Shown here: piece after piece, positions 14,102-21,535 of the stretch
How positions within the stretch are numbered: the stretch's first letter is position 1
Layout of the letters: the number at the start of each line of letters is the position of its first letter
Source of the DNA: Bacillota bacterium
Lineage (GTDB): Bacteria > Bacillota > SHA-98 > Ch115
Assembly (NCBI GenBank): GCA_013178415.1
Contig: JABLXA010000012.1
Coordinates: 23,437-87,436, forward strand
DNA: 64,000 bases
Reading direction: 5' to 3'
Notes under the pieces: model-generated
What the model was told of the DNA's origin: nothing
What the model saw: only the letters and a program-made list of their open reading frames with translations
Database searches by the model: none
Made by a program: the position numbers and the translations under genes

Positions 14102-14407
14102 ATGAAACCGTTAGATTTTGAGTCCCTTACCTTAGCTAGGCGCGAACGAGAGATATTGGGCGAGGGCCAGGCCGTCATGCTTTATACCTGTCCCCGCTGC
14201 GGGTGGCGGACGCTTGTCTGGTCGGGGCAGGTCGAGGGCCGATGGCAATGCGTTAATCGACGATGCGGGCTCGACTATGCAAGTCTGGATGACCTGCTGA
14301 AACATGAAGAGATAGTCAGTGCAAGGAAAGAGAAAGAAATCAAGGAGCTTATGCGCGCACCCGCATATCAGCGCGTCCGGGGCGCGATGAAACAGACGCG
14401 ATATTAG
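14102..14407 (+). CDS. Zinc-ribbon protein with 'MRAPAYxRxRG' tail
   Basis: A 101-residue protein. YTCPRCGW and CVNRRCGLDY form a zinc ribbon (residues 29-56). The C-terminal LMRAPAYQRVRGAMKQTR is shared with the unrelated next protein (MMRAPAYRRSRGGALRQVR). GGGGGTGACAGG precedes ATG 14102. Role unknown; the shared tail suggests a common binding partner. Confidence 0.5.
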   Translation: MKPLDFESLTLARREREILGEGQAVMLYTCPRCGWRTLVWSGQVEGRWQCVNRRCGLDYASLDDLLKHEEIVSARKEKEIKELMRAPAYQRVRGAMKQTRY

Positions 14408-14417
14408 GAGGCGCGAC

Positions 14418-14639
14418 ATGATCACAATACTTGGATATCTTTGGGACAAGAACCCCTTAGTCATAGTAGCTTTGATCCGGTTGAGGCTTTTAGATTGGGC
14501 CTGGGGACGCGATTTATTGCTCGCCGATGCGCAGGCTTGGCTTGGATTAGCAGAGCACGAGGATTATGCTGCGATGATGCGGGCTCCCGCTTACCGGAGG
14601 TCTCGGGGCGGGGCGCTGAGGCAGGTGAGGCGGGGATGA
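14418..14639 (+). CDS. Small protein with the same C-terminal tail motif
   Basis: A 73-residue, Leu/Ala/Trp-rich helical protein (LVIVALIRLRLLDWAWGRDL) ending with MMRAPAYRRSRGGALRQVR, the tail also seen in the gene before it. GAGGCGCGAC precedes ATG 14418. Its stop overlaps the next start. No membrane prediction is certain; the first helix could lie on the membrane surface. Confidence 0.5.
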   Translation: MITILGYLWDKNPLVIVALIRLRLLDWAWGRDLLLADAQAWLGLAEHEDYAAMMRAPAYRRSRGGALRQVRRG

Positions 14640-14854
14640 GTATCTGCACAGGTCACCGAGTTATACTTCGCGATGGAACTGAGTGGTCAATCTTGGATAT
14701 CGACTGGAAACATAAGCTCGTCCGGCTAGGAGACAGGCTCAAGAGACCTCGGGAGTTGCGGGCTGTTGCTTTCAGGGAGATACGTGAGATTGCTGGTTGG
14801 GATGCAGGCGATGGCATTATCCCGATAGAAGAGGAGGACGACTCGGAGGAATGA
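14636..14854 (+). CDS. Hypothetical protein, 72 aa
   Basis: ATG 14636 overlaps the previous stop (ATGA). The product is beta-rich at the start (GHRVILRDGTEWSILDIDWK, HKLVRLGDRLKR), resembling a small SH3-like barrel, with an acidic tail. It overlaps the next gene by 4 nt. Function unknown. Confidence 0.5.
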   Translation: MSICTGHRVILRDGTEWSILDIDWKHKLVRLGDRLKRPRELRAVAFREIREIAGWDAGDGIIPIEEEDDSEE

Positions 14855-15159
14855 ACATCACGGTTGATGAGCTCAGGTCCTGGTGCCCTGAGTGTGCGGC
14901 CACGCTTGACGTGATCGTTCCAGGATGGGTTAGATGCCCTCGGTGCGGTTGGGAAGAATTCAAGCGAGGATTATCTCGACGTGCGGATAGGGCGATCGAA
15001 CAAAGGGAGAGCATCGAAGCCCGGGAATGCTATGAGGATGACACCTCTCCTTTGAAGATACCTTACAAGAGGGGTGGAAGCCGTAAGAGCGGCAGATATC
15101 GGGGGCGTAATAAAAAATCGTGGTGGAAGCCGTGGTATATGCGAAGTGTGGGAATTTAG
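14851..15159 (+). CDS. Zinc-ribbon protein with basic tail
   Basis: A 102-residue protein. SWCPECAATL and VRCPRCGW give two CxxC knuckles (residues 10-33). The C-terminal half is strongly basic and glycine-rich (KRGGSRKSGRYRGRNKKSWW), suited to nucleic-acid binding. ATG 14851 lies in the ATGA overlap. It is the last gene of the early block. A late regulator role would fit the position, but there is no direct evidence. Confidence 0.5.
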   Translation: MNITVDELRSWCPECAATLDVIVPGWVRCPRCGWEEFKRGLSRRADRAIEQRESIEARECYEDDTSPLKIPYKRGGSRKSGRYRGRNKKSWWKPWYMRSVGI

Positions 15160-15170
15160 ACGCTAGGGTA

Positions 15171-15199
15171 TTGACAATTCTTTTTTAAGCTGCTAATCT
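15171..15199 (+). promoter_or_regulatory. Consensus promoter before terminase region
   Basis: TTGACA (15171-15176), 17-nt spacer, TAATCT (15194-15199): a near-perfect sigma-A promoter. A strong terminator lies only about 70 nt downstream of the predicted start, so it either makes a short RNA or drives late genes by antitermination. Confidence 0.65.
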
Positions 15200-15205
15200 G
15201 ATGAC

Positions 15206-15273
15206 AGGTGGTGCGTCTTTTTTTGTCTCAAAATGGGGTATCGTGAGAACGAGCGGCGGAGGCCGCTTTTTTG
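15206..15273 (+). ncRNA. Candidate short phage RNA ending in an intrinsic terminator
   Basis: Between the promoter at 15171-15199 and the terminator (AGCGGC 15252-15257, loop GGAG, GCCGCT 15262-15267, then six T) lies a segment of about 68 nt with no ORF. It would yield a discrete small RNA, or serve as an antiterminated leader for the packaging genes. No known RNA family is recognised. Confidence 0.4.
15251..15273 (+). terminator. Intrinsic terminator upstream of terminase genes
   Basis: AGCGGC/GCCGCT stem with GGAG loop followed by TTTTTT. It separates early from late genes. Confidence 0.75.
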
Positions 15274-15363
15274 TTTAGCGACAACGGGGCGTATTCAGAC
15301 CGCCGGGGCGGATTTGCCTCCTTACCTGCTCCGCGGGGCCCCGGCGCCTAATGGGGATTACAT

Positions 15364-15395
15364 GTTACGTATTACGTAACACGATTTAACGTAAC
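15364..15395. promoter_or_regulatory. Palindromic GTTACGTA-TACGTAAC site and half-site upstream of small terminase
   Basis: GTTACGTATTACGTAAC (15364-15380) is an 8-bp inverted repeat around one central base. A third CGTAAC follows at 15390-15395. It sits 19 bp before the small-terminase start. It could be the packaging (pac/cos) recognition site or an operator for late expression. Confidence 0.5.
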
Positions 15396-15413
15396 GAAAC
15401 GGGGGTGGTCGCA

Positions 15414-15842
15414 GTGGCCAGGCCAAACAAAATCGATCAGAATGGACTCTCCGAGGTGGTCCTGGAAATGGCGACCACCATGACCAGCCGGCAGATATCT
15501 GAAAAGCTAAAGCGAGAATATGGCGTGGATATTAGCTATGTCGCAGTGGCTCGATACATCAAAGATGTCCGACAGGAGCGGGCTGAACAGACCAAAGCCT
15601 TGGTGCAAGAAAAGATTAAGGCCACAGTCCCACGAGATCTAGATATTCTGGACGAGCTTATTGCTCAAGAGTTGGGGTGGTTTAAGGCTGGCGAGATGGA
15701 GATTAACGATAAGCTGGTCGTGGCTAAGGAGTTGCGCCAGACTATAGATACCAAGTTGAAATATAGCGGCGCGGGGGTCCCGGAAAATGAGTTGACGGTG
15801 AAACTTTATGACTTCGACGATGACGCCTACCCGGAAGGTTAA
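15414..15842 (+). CDS. terS: Terminase small subunit (probable)
   Basis: A 142-residue protein with an N-terminal helix-turn-helix (LEMATTMTSRQISEKLKREY, DISYVAVARYIKDV) and helical remainder, directly before the large terminase; this order and fold are typical of small terminases, which bind the packaging site and recruit the motor. GTG 15414 has GGGGGTGG upstream; GTG 15405 in the same frame overlaps that site. It overlaps the large-subunit start by 35 bp. Confidence 0.7.
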   Translation: MARPNKIDQNGLSEVVLEMATTMTSRQISEKLKREYGVDISYVAVARYIKDVRQERAEQTKALVQEKIKATVPRDLDILDELIAQELGWFKAGEMEINDKLVVAKELRQTIDTKLKYSGAGVPENELTVKLYDFDDDAYPEG

Positions 15843-17136
15843 TAGGCTGGAGTGTTTACCGGGCCAGCGCCGTTTCATGGAGTCTACAGCTCCAGAACTC
15901 CTCTACTCGGGAGCCTGGGGTGCGGGGAAGAGTCGGATCCTTTGCGAGAAGGCTCTTTTTTTATGCTTGCGATATCCCGGTAACTTTGTGGGGATTTGCC
16001 GAAAAACGTTTAACGCCCTAAAACAAACCACAATGCGGACGTTTTTCGAGGAGGTTTGCCCGCCAGACCATATTCGGAAGTGGAACAAGACCGATCACCT
16101 TTTGACACTCAAAAACGGCAGCCAGATTTACTTTTTTGGTCTAGATGATCCTCTCAAAATTCAATCCCTTAACCTTGGGGCCTGCGGCGCGGATGAGGTT
16201 ATCGAATTGACCGAAGAAGATTGGACAATGTTGGGTGGCCGTATTCGATTGGGGACGGTGCCATTCCATCAGCTGTTCGCGGCCACGAATCCGGCTCACC
16301 AGGGGCATTGGTGTTACCGGAGGTTTTACGAGGATCGACCAAAACTGCAGGATGGGCGACCGATCACTGATGTTGTGGAGAGCAATGCGCTAGAAAACCC
16401 CTACCTGCCGCCCGACTATGTGGCAAAGATCCAGACCCTTACGGGGCGTTACAGGGACCGGTTCGTTCTCGGCAAGTGGGTGGACTTCGAGGGCCTGGTT
16501 TATGATTGCTTTGACCCGCTAGTTCACGTCGTTGATACCATGCCGGCCGGGTGGCAAGGATGGCCAAAGGTACGGAGTATTGACTTTGGCTATTCAAACC
16601 CGTTCGTGTGCCAGTGGTGGGCTATCAGCCCAGATGATGAGTGGTATCTATACCGGGAGATTTACTACAGCCACCGGCTGGTAGAGGACCACGCTCGTGA
16701 CATCGTAAGGCTGAGCCAAGGGGAGTATTATATTACCACATACGCTGATCACGACGCGGAAGATAGGGCCACCTTGGAGGCCCATGGGATTCCCACTGTG
16801 GCGGCCATCAAGGACGTAAGCCCTGGGATCCAGGCTGTTTATAAAAGGCTCCAGCTAGACGAGCGGGGGAAGCCCGGCCTTTACTTTTTCCGGGGCGCCC
16901 TAGTGGAGCAGGATCCGGCTCTAGTTGACGCTAAGAAGCCCACCTGCACTCTGGAGGAAATCCAAGGTTATCAATACCCTAAACAGAAGGGCGATAAAAA
17001 CGTGAAAGAGGAACCCATCAAACTAAACGACCACGGCATGGACGCTATGAGATATGCAGTTTATTCGTTCGGGGTAAGCGGTAGGTTCGACCCTGCGGCT
17101 CTTGCGATCTTGCGGGGCCTGAAGGTGCATAGCTAA
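15808..17136 (+). CDS. terL: Terminase large subunit
   Basis: A 442-residue packaging motor. The ATPase has Walker A GAWGAGKS (residues 36-43) and Walker B-like GACGADEVIE. The RNase H-type nuclease has SIDFGYSNP (first Asp), TYADHDAED and a C-terminal NDHGMDAMRY. ATP hydrolysis pumps DNA into the prohead and the nuclease cuts the concatemer. ATG 15808 is the longest start; ATG 15820 is possible. Length is standard for this phage-type family (PBSX/SPP1-like). Confidence 0.9.
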   Translation: MTSTMTPTRKVNRLECLPGQRRFMESTAPELLYSGAWGAGKSRILCEKALFLCLRYPGNFVGICRKTFNALKQTTMRTFFEEVCPPDHIRKWNKTDHLLTLKNGSQIYFFGLDDPLKIQSLNLGACGADEVIELTEEDWTMLGGRIRLGTVPFHQLFAATNPAHQGHWCYRRFYEDRPKLQDGRPITDVVESNALENPYLPPDYVAKIQTLTGRYRDRFVLGKWVDFEGLVYDCFDPLVHVVDTMPAGWQGWPKVRSIDFGYSNPFVCQWWAISPDDEWYLYREIYYSHRLVEDHARDIVRLSQGEYYITTYADHDAEDRATLEAHGIPTVAAIKDVSPGIQAVYKRLQLDERGKPGLYFFRGALVEQDPALVDAKKPTCTLEEIQGYQYPKQKGDKNVKEEPIKLNDHGMDAMRYAVYSFGVSGRFDPAALAILRGLKVHS

Positions 17137-17146
17137 GGAGGCAACT

Positions 17147-17464
17147 ATGAAAATACCGGATAAGGTCAAGATCGGGCCCTTTGTTTATATCATTGAACGG
17201 CCCGAGATCGTCGACAGATACGAACGAGAGTTGATAGGCCAATGCGATCACCAGGCCGGGATAATCAGGATCGAAAGGGCATTGACGGGCAGTAAAGCCG
17301 AAGAAACACTACTGCATGAGATTCTTCACGCAGTTACTATGTTTATGTGCCTAGATCTATCAGAGAAACAAATAAGCCAATTATCCAACGGCCTTTACAT
17401 GGTTTTGAAGGAGAATAATCTCCTCGCAGGCGGTGATGAGGATGGCGAAGACAAGGCGAAATAG
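17147..17464 (+). CDS. Small zincin-like metallopeptidase
   Basis: A 105-residue protein with TLLHEILHAV (HExxH, about residue 55), the zinc-binding helix of zincin peptidases. The size and the flanking strand (AGIIRIERALTG) resemble small ImmA/IrrE- or SprT-like phage proteins. A third zinc ligand is not obvious. It lies between terminase and portal, where such proteins recur in phages; substrate unknown. Overlaps the portal start by 23 bp. Confidence 0.6.
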   Translation: MKIPDKVKIGPFVYIIERPEIVDRYERELIGQCDHQAGIIRIERALTGSKAEETLLHEILHAVTMFMCLDLSEKQISQLSNGLYMVLKENNLLAGGDEDGEDKAK

Positions 17465-18974
17465 CCCCCGTTGGCTCAAGTGGGCCGTGGGCGAAATCAG
17501 CAAACTACGCGATAGCCTAACCAGCTCCCTGGGTTGGCGGATCGTGGGCGCCACTTACGCTAAGCCCTACCGGCTAGACAGCAGCCGGGTGGATTATGCC
17601 AAGGCCAGGGCGCTATATGAGAATGTTGATGATAACTACAAGCTCGGCGCCGGGTTTGCCAAGCCCGTCATCAACACGACCGTGGGGTTCATGGGTGTAC
17701 CGCAATTCCGCTCTGAGGATGAGGACGCCCAGGCCGTGCTGGATGACTTCTTCGGCGCCAATACCTCCCGGATGCAGCAGACTCATCGAAATACTCTCCG
17801 AGATGGGGACTGCTTCGTTTGGGTTACCAGGGAGGAGACCGAAGACAAGGCGTTATACCCAGAGGCTAAAACGCGCCTCGTTTACAATATCATTCCACCG
17901 GAGCAGGTCATTCAGATTATTCGACATCCGCTCACCAGGTCGGTCCAGGAGTATGTGCTCAAATCAGAGCATGTATGGCTGGACGAGCGAAACTATCAGC
18001 ATCGGGCTATCATCACCCAGCGGATAAGTAGGGAGCGCAGGCTGATTCAGGTGGACGGTGACATTCCGCCTGGTGTGACGCCGGGGGAGGAGCGCAATCC
18101 CTGGGGATTTATCCCTATTGTGCATTTTCGCAATGAGGGCGACGAGACGGAGGAATTCGGGCGGAGCGACCTGGAGGCCATTGAGCCATTTCTGAAGGCG
18201 TACCATGATGTTTTGCTTTCTGGAATCCAGGGAGCGCGTCTTCACAATACCCCGAGACTGAAGCTTAAACTTAAAGACGTGGCAAGATTCCTGGCAAACA
18301 ACTTCGGCATCATAGACCCGAAAAAATTCACCGAGGACGGCGGGGCCATTAACCTTGACGGGCATGAGCTCCTCATCTTTATGGACGAGGAGGACGCGCA
18401 GTTCATAGAGGTCCAAAGCGCTATCGGGTCCACGGAGCCGTTATTGAAGCTCTTATTCTACTGTATTGTTGATACCTCGGAGACTCCGGAATTCGCCTTT
18501 GGAGTGCATACGCCGTCAAGTCTCAGCTCTGTTAAAGAGCAGATGCCGATCCTGGTGAGGCGTATCGCCCGCAAGCGAGAGCACTTTACCGAAGCCTGGC
18601 AGAAGCTCGCCCGGATCGTGCTTGCCATGACCGCGCAGGCGGAAGGCAAGCGATTCTCGACTTACGCGACCACGCTGCTATGGGATGACATTGATCCTCG
18701 GGACGGCAAGGACGTCGCCGAGGAGCTGAACCAGGTGACGCAGGCGCTCAATACGGCGCTTCAGGGCGGGTTCATTAGCCTGGATGCGGCCGCACAGTTC
18801 CTGGCGCAGTACGTTGAGACCATGAACGACTATATCAGCGATGATCCCGAAGTGCCAGGCGAAAGAGAGCGCATAATCAAGACCCGGATTCTGCAAGCCA
18901 GGCTTGAGGACGGAGAATTGGCCGGCACTGAACAACAGCTAATAGATAAGGCCCTTGGGAATGCGGGTGAGTAA
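17442..18974 (+). CDS. Portal protein (SPP1 Gp6-like)
   Basis: About 510 residues. Patterns of the SPP1-type portal are visible: FVWVTRE near residue 130, NPWGFIPIVHFRNEGDETEE, FGRSDLEAIEPFLKAYHDVL and VKEQMPILVRRIARKREHFT. It forms the dodecameric ring at the head vertex that the terminase docks on. ATG 17442 is preferred (GGCGGTGATGAGG before it); GTG 17433 is an alternative. Follows the terminase genes and precedes the MuF gene, the standard order. Confidence 0.9.
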   Translation: MAKTRRNSPRWLKWAVGEISKLRDSLTSSLGWRIVGATYAKPYRLDSSRVDYAKARALYENVDDNYKLGAGFAKPVINTTVGFMGVPQFRSEDEDAQAVLDDFFGANTSRMQQTHRNTLRDGDCFVWVTREETEDKALYPEAKTRLVYNIIPPEQVIQIIRHPLTRSVQEYVLKSEHVWLDERNYQHRAIITQRISRERRLIQVDGDIPPGVTPGEERNPWGFIPIVHFRNEGDETEEFGRSDLEAIEPFLKAYHDVLLSGIQGARLHNTPRLKLKLKDVARFLANNFGIIDPKKFTEDGGAINLDGHELLIFMDEEDAQFIEVQSAIGSTEPLLKLLFYCIVDTSETPEFAFGVHTPSSLSSVKEQMPILVRRIARKREHFTEAWQKLARIVLAMTAQAEGKRFSTYATTLLWDDIDPRDGKDVAEELNQVTQALNTALQGGFISLDAAAQFLAQYVETMNDYISDDPEVPGERERIIKTRILQARLEDGELAGTEQQLIDKALGNAGE

Positions 18975-18976
18975 AC

Positions 18977-19870
18977 ATGGCCGAGAAGCGCCTGGAGGAT
19001 ATGCTTTGGAAGAATATCCTCCGAATCAAGAACGAGCATGACGAAGCATTTGCCCGCTACATACTAGAGGCTAGAAGTGAATTCCTCCGGTTGAGGCTTC
19101 GCCAGGAACCAGCCCTCCGAAAGATATACCTTGATGCCGCGGACCGGGTGGCCGACGAGATCAAGCATCTCAAGCCGACGATAGGCCCCCTCACGAGGGC
19201 GCACCTGGCAGCATTGGAGAAGTCGCTCAGGGCGGAAGCGGATAGGATTAGCCAGGCGATCACCAGGCAGTTACAACAAGACTTGCCCCAGGCCATTGAG
19301 GCGGGGGCACGGCCATTGCAACAGCAGTTATTGAGGGCCCTCCAGGAGGCCGGGGCCGATCTGGATTTCTTGAAGCTCCAGCGGGGATTTGGCGATGTCA
19401 ACAAGGTGGCGACCGAAGCCATCTGGGCCCGGACCCGAAAAGGGCTGAGGCTCTCGGATCGTATCTGGCAGGCCGGGGAGAATGTGCGAACCTCAATCCG
19501 TGATATAGTCCAGAGTGCGGTTGCCAGAGGTCAGGATGCCGTCAAGACGGCCAGGGAAGTCGAGCGATATCTCAAGACGGGGACCCCAAGCCGCGATTAC
19601 GTAAACATGATGCAGCGGATGGGGAAGCGGGTGCCAGGGAATCTTTCGTATGAGGCCCTGCGGCTTGCACGGACTGAGATGTCCATGGCCTTTATGGAGG
19701 GAACGTATGCGGCCGGCCGGGTGAATCCGAGCTATCGGGGTGTGCGCTGGATGCTCTCAGCCAGCCACCCCATGCAAGATATATGCGACGATCTAGCCTC
19801 AGCGGACTTATATAATCTTGGACCAGGAGGTTATCCAGCGGGGGAGGAGCCAATCCTCCCCCATCCCTAA
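18977..19870 (+). CDS. MuF-type head morphogenesis protein, N-terminal part (frame interrupted)
   Basis: A 297-residue frame. The first 170 residues are helical; residues about 190-295 match the MuF head-morphogenesis domain (GQDAVKTAREVERYLKTG, ALRLARTEMSMAFMEGTY, then WMLSASHPMQDICDDLASAD). The domain should end in 'HPNCRC'-like residues; here the frame reads HP then TAA (19868-19870), while the missing NCLCF continues in the next frame. Skipping one C in the run at 19857-19863 restores a continuous protein with the 19818-20831 frame. So this is either a programmed +1 shift, a mutation, or a sequencing error. MuF proteins sit inside the head near the portal. Confidence 0.8.
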   Translation: MAEKRLEDMLWKNILRIKNEHDEAFARYILEARSEFLRLRLRQEPALRKIYLDAADRVADEIKHLKPTIGPLTRAHLAALEKSLRAEADRISQAITRQLQQDLPQAIEAGARPLQQQLLRALQEAGADLDFLKLQRGFGDVNKVATEAIWARTRKGLRLSDRIWQAGENVRTSIRDIVQSAVARGQDAVKTAREVERYLKTGTPSRDYVNMMQRMGKRVPGNLSYEALRLARTEMSMAFMEGTYAAGRVNPSYRGVRWMLSASHPMQDICDDLASADLYNLGPGGYPAGEEPILPHP

Positions 19871-20831
19871 CTGCCTTTGTTTTACAGTCCCGATAACAGA
19901 GGATACAAAAGAGTTTGTCGAGAGGCTGAAGCGCTGGCACGATGATCCGGCGCTTGAACCTGACCTGGAGAAATGGTACAATGAGACTTACAGAGGATTG
20001 TTGCCAAGTCCGATAGTCATCAAGTCGGCGCCCAAGGCGGCAAAGGTCACCTCAAGATGGAAACCTGGGAAGTTGCCCAAGAGCGGTTTTCAATCGGTTG
20101 ATGAAGCCGCAGAGTGGGCGAAGGCGACATATCCGCATATTGAATGGGATTTTGAGGGGGCATCAATCGAAGCAATCAACCCGACCATAAGTCAGTTTCA
20201 CAAGCTGGCAAAGGAATACCCGGAGGTGGCAGCGAAGCTCAAATATGTCGGGACACACAGAGGGGCCAATACTCCGAGGCCGGGATTCCAATGGGACCCA
20301 AATACATGGGCGCATGCAGCTCGAGATGGCTCATATATAGGATTAAACCCTACTTATTACAGCGACATAGTGAAGTTCCAAAGTGACCTTACAATATGTG
20401 AGCAATCATCGTTTCACCCATACAATTGCAACAGTATTGAGTCAGTAGTGACGCACGAGTTCGGCCACTGTGTCAGGAGTTGGCTATTGGAGAGCAAACA
20501 GGCGTTCACGAGATATGTTTCTGCAGACGGTTTTGGCCTGGTTGAGGATACAGTCCGGCTTTGGGAGACACAATACGGTAAAAGACTATCCAGCATATCT
20601 AGATATGCCTGTGAGGATGAACATGAGGCATGGGCTGAAACCTTCAGCGCAATGTATCACAGCGAAGGGAAATACGCCATTGCAAAGAAGATGAAGACGT
20701 TGCTTAAAGTTGTGGCCGATCCCTCGAAATGGCGGGGTGATTTCACTTGGGTTATGAATGCACCTCAAGATGAGCGCGAAATGATCATAGAGGAGCTTAA
20801 GAAGCTTAAGAGAATGCTCGGGATCAAATGA
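19818..20831 (+). CDS. C-terminal metallopeptidase part of the MuF protein (other frame)
   Basis: This frame carries PIPNCLCFTV, the end of the MuF domain, and then about 300 residues with SVVTHEFGHCVRSW (HExxH zinc helix) and a downstream EHEAWAETFS that could supply the third ligand. The whole resembles phage polymorphic toxins with a MuF N-terminus and a variable C-terminal effector, here a zinc peptidase. No ribosome site supports an independent start at TTG 19818, which favours expression by frameshift or a broken gene. The small gene just downstream is a candidate immunity protein. Confidence 0.7.
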   Translation: MDQEVIQRGRSQSSPIPNCLCFTVPITEDTKEFVERLKRWHDDPALEPDLEKWYNETYRGLLPSPIVIKSAPKAAKVTSRWKPGKLPKSGFQSVDEAAEWAKATYPHIEWDFEGASIEAINPTISQFHKLAKEYPEVAAKLKYVGTHRGANTPRPGFQWDPNTWAHAARDGSYIGLNPTYYSDIVKFQSDLTICEQSSFHPYNCNSIESVVTHEFGHCVRSWLLESKQAFTRYVSADGFGLVEDTVRLWETQYGKRLSSISRYACEDEHEAWAETFSAMYHSEGKYAIAKKMKTLLKVVADPSKWRGDFTWVMNAPQDEREMIIEELKKLKRMLGIK

Positions 20832-20843
20832 GGAGGAACAGCC

Positions 20844-21059
20844 ATGACCATAGGCGGAGCTCCAATCTGCATGGTCTGTAAGCACCTAGAGAGGGAAGGA
20901 CTTAAGTGTAAAGCCTTCCCCGACAAAATCCCGGATGACATTATTTTTGGAAGGTCGTTGCATAGGGATCCTTATCCAGGAGATCATGGAATCCAATTTG
21001 AAGCGAAGAACGAAAAGGATTTCAAGCACTGGCTGGATGCCCGTCAGATCAAACTGTAG
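20844..21059 (+). CDS. Small conserved protein after the MuF-peptidase gene
   Basis: A 71-residue protein: CMVCKHLEREGLKCKAFPDK, IPDDIIFG, RDPYPGDHGIQFE. This 'CxxCxH...CxAFPxxIPxxI...H..P.PGDxGI.FE' pattern is a recurring small bacterial family of unknown function with a likely metal site. AGGAGG precedes ATG 20844. Position directly after a toxin-like C-terminal domain makes an immunity role possible, but the family is also found elsewhere. Confidence 0.6.
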   Translation: MTIGGAPICMVCKHLEREGLKCKAFPDKIPDDIIFGRSLHRDPYPGDHGIQFEAKNEKDFKHWLDARQIKL

Positions 21060-21061
21060 CC

Positions 21062-21445
21062 ATGGGAGATATTTGTAGTCTTTATTATGATAAGTGGATT
21101 CGCGCATCCTATCGGCTCCTCGACTACCTTGTCGAGGCCGCCGAGGTCTGGGACGCTTTGCCCGATTACCGCAAGGAGGGTAAGCTGGTCTATTTTGGCC
21201 AGCTTGTTTCTTATCTGGCCATTCTGCGCACAGGAGAATCTACAGGGAAGCTGACGAGGGCACAAATTCGTAAACTGAGGAATCTTGAACGCCTGGCCGA
21301 GAAGGCCCAGAAGCTTATTGGTTATCTGGAGGCGAAGGAGAATGAACGAAGAGTCAAGGCTGAAACCGGCGCAGCCACCAGTGAGACAGCCGCCTCCGGT
21401 GAAGAGGCTGGAGGTAAACCCGGCGAACCAGAAGCTGATAGCTAG
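21062..21445 (+). CDS. Hypothetical virion-module protein, 127 aa
   Basis: Starts 2 bp after the previous stop (ATG 21062). Residues 1-100 are helical (YRLLDYLVEAAEVWDALPDY, TRAQIRKLRNLERLAEKAQK). The last 30 residues are Ala/Gly/Glu-rich and disordered. No family recognised. Overlaps a small ORF in another frame at 21342. Confidence 0.45.
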   Translation: MGDICSLYYDKWIRASYRLLDYLVEAAEVWDALPDYRKEGKLVYFGQLVSYLAILRTGESTGKLTRAQIRKLRNLERLAEKAQKLIGYLEAKENERRVKAETGAATSETAASGEEAGGKPGEPEADS

Positions 21446-21482
21446 GGACTTGAGAACAGGGCAATTCAGTAACAAGAAGTAA
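21342..21482 (+). CDS. Small ORF, 46 aa, overlapping
   Basis: ATG 21342 has AAGGAGA directly before it. The C-terminal half (VNPANQKLIARDLRTGQFSN) resembles 'RDPRTGRF' tails of small phage proteins, and the stop lies just before a terminator. It overlaps the 127-residue ORF in a different frame for 104 bp, so one of the two may be spurious over that stretch. Confidence 0.35.
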   Translation: MNEESRLKPAQPPVRQPPPVKRLEVNPANQKLIARDLRTGQFSNKK

Positions 21483-21513
21483 CCGCCAAGGCAAAGGGCT
21501 GAGGCGGTTTTCT
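21481..21513 (+). terminator. Intrinsic terminator between MuF block and protease gene
   Basis: AACCGCC (21481-21487) pairs with GGCGGTT (21503-21509), followed by TTCTT. It lies inside the late operon, so it may modulate capsid versus portal expression. Confidence 0.6.
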
Positions 21514-21535
21514 TATGCCCAAAGGAGGTGAGACT

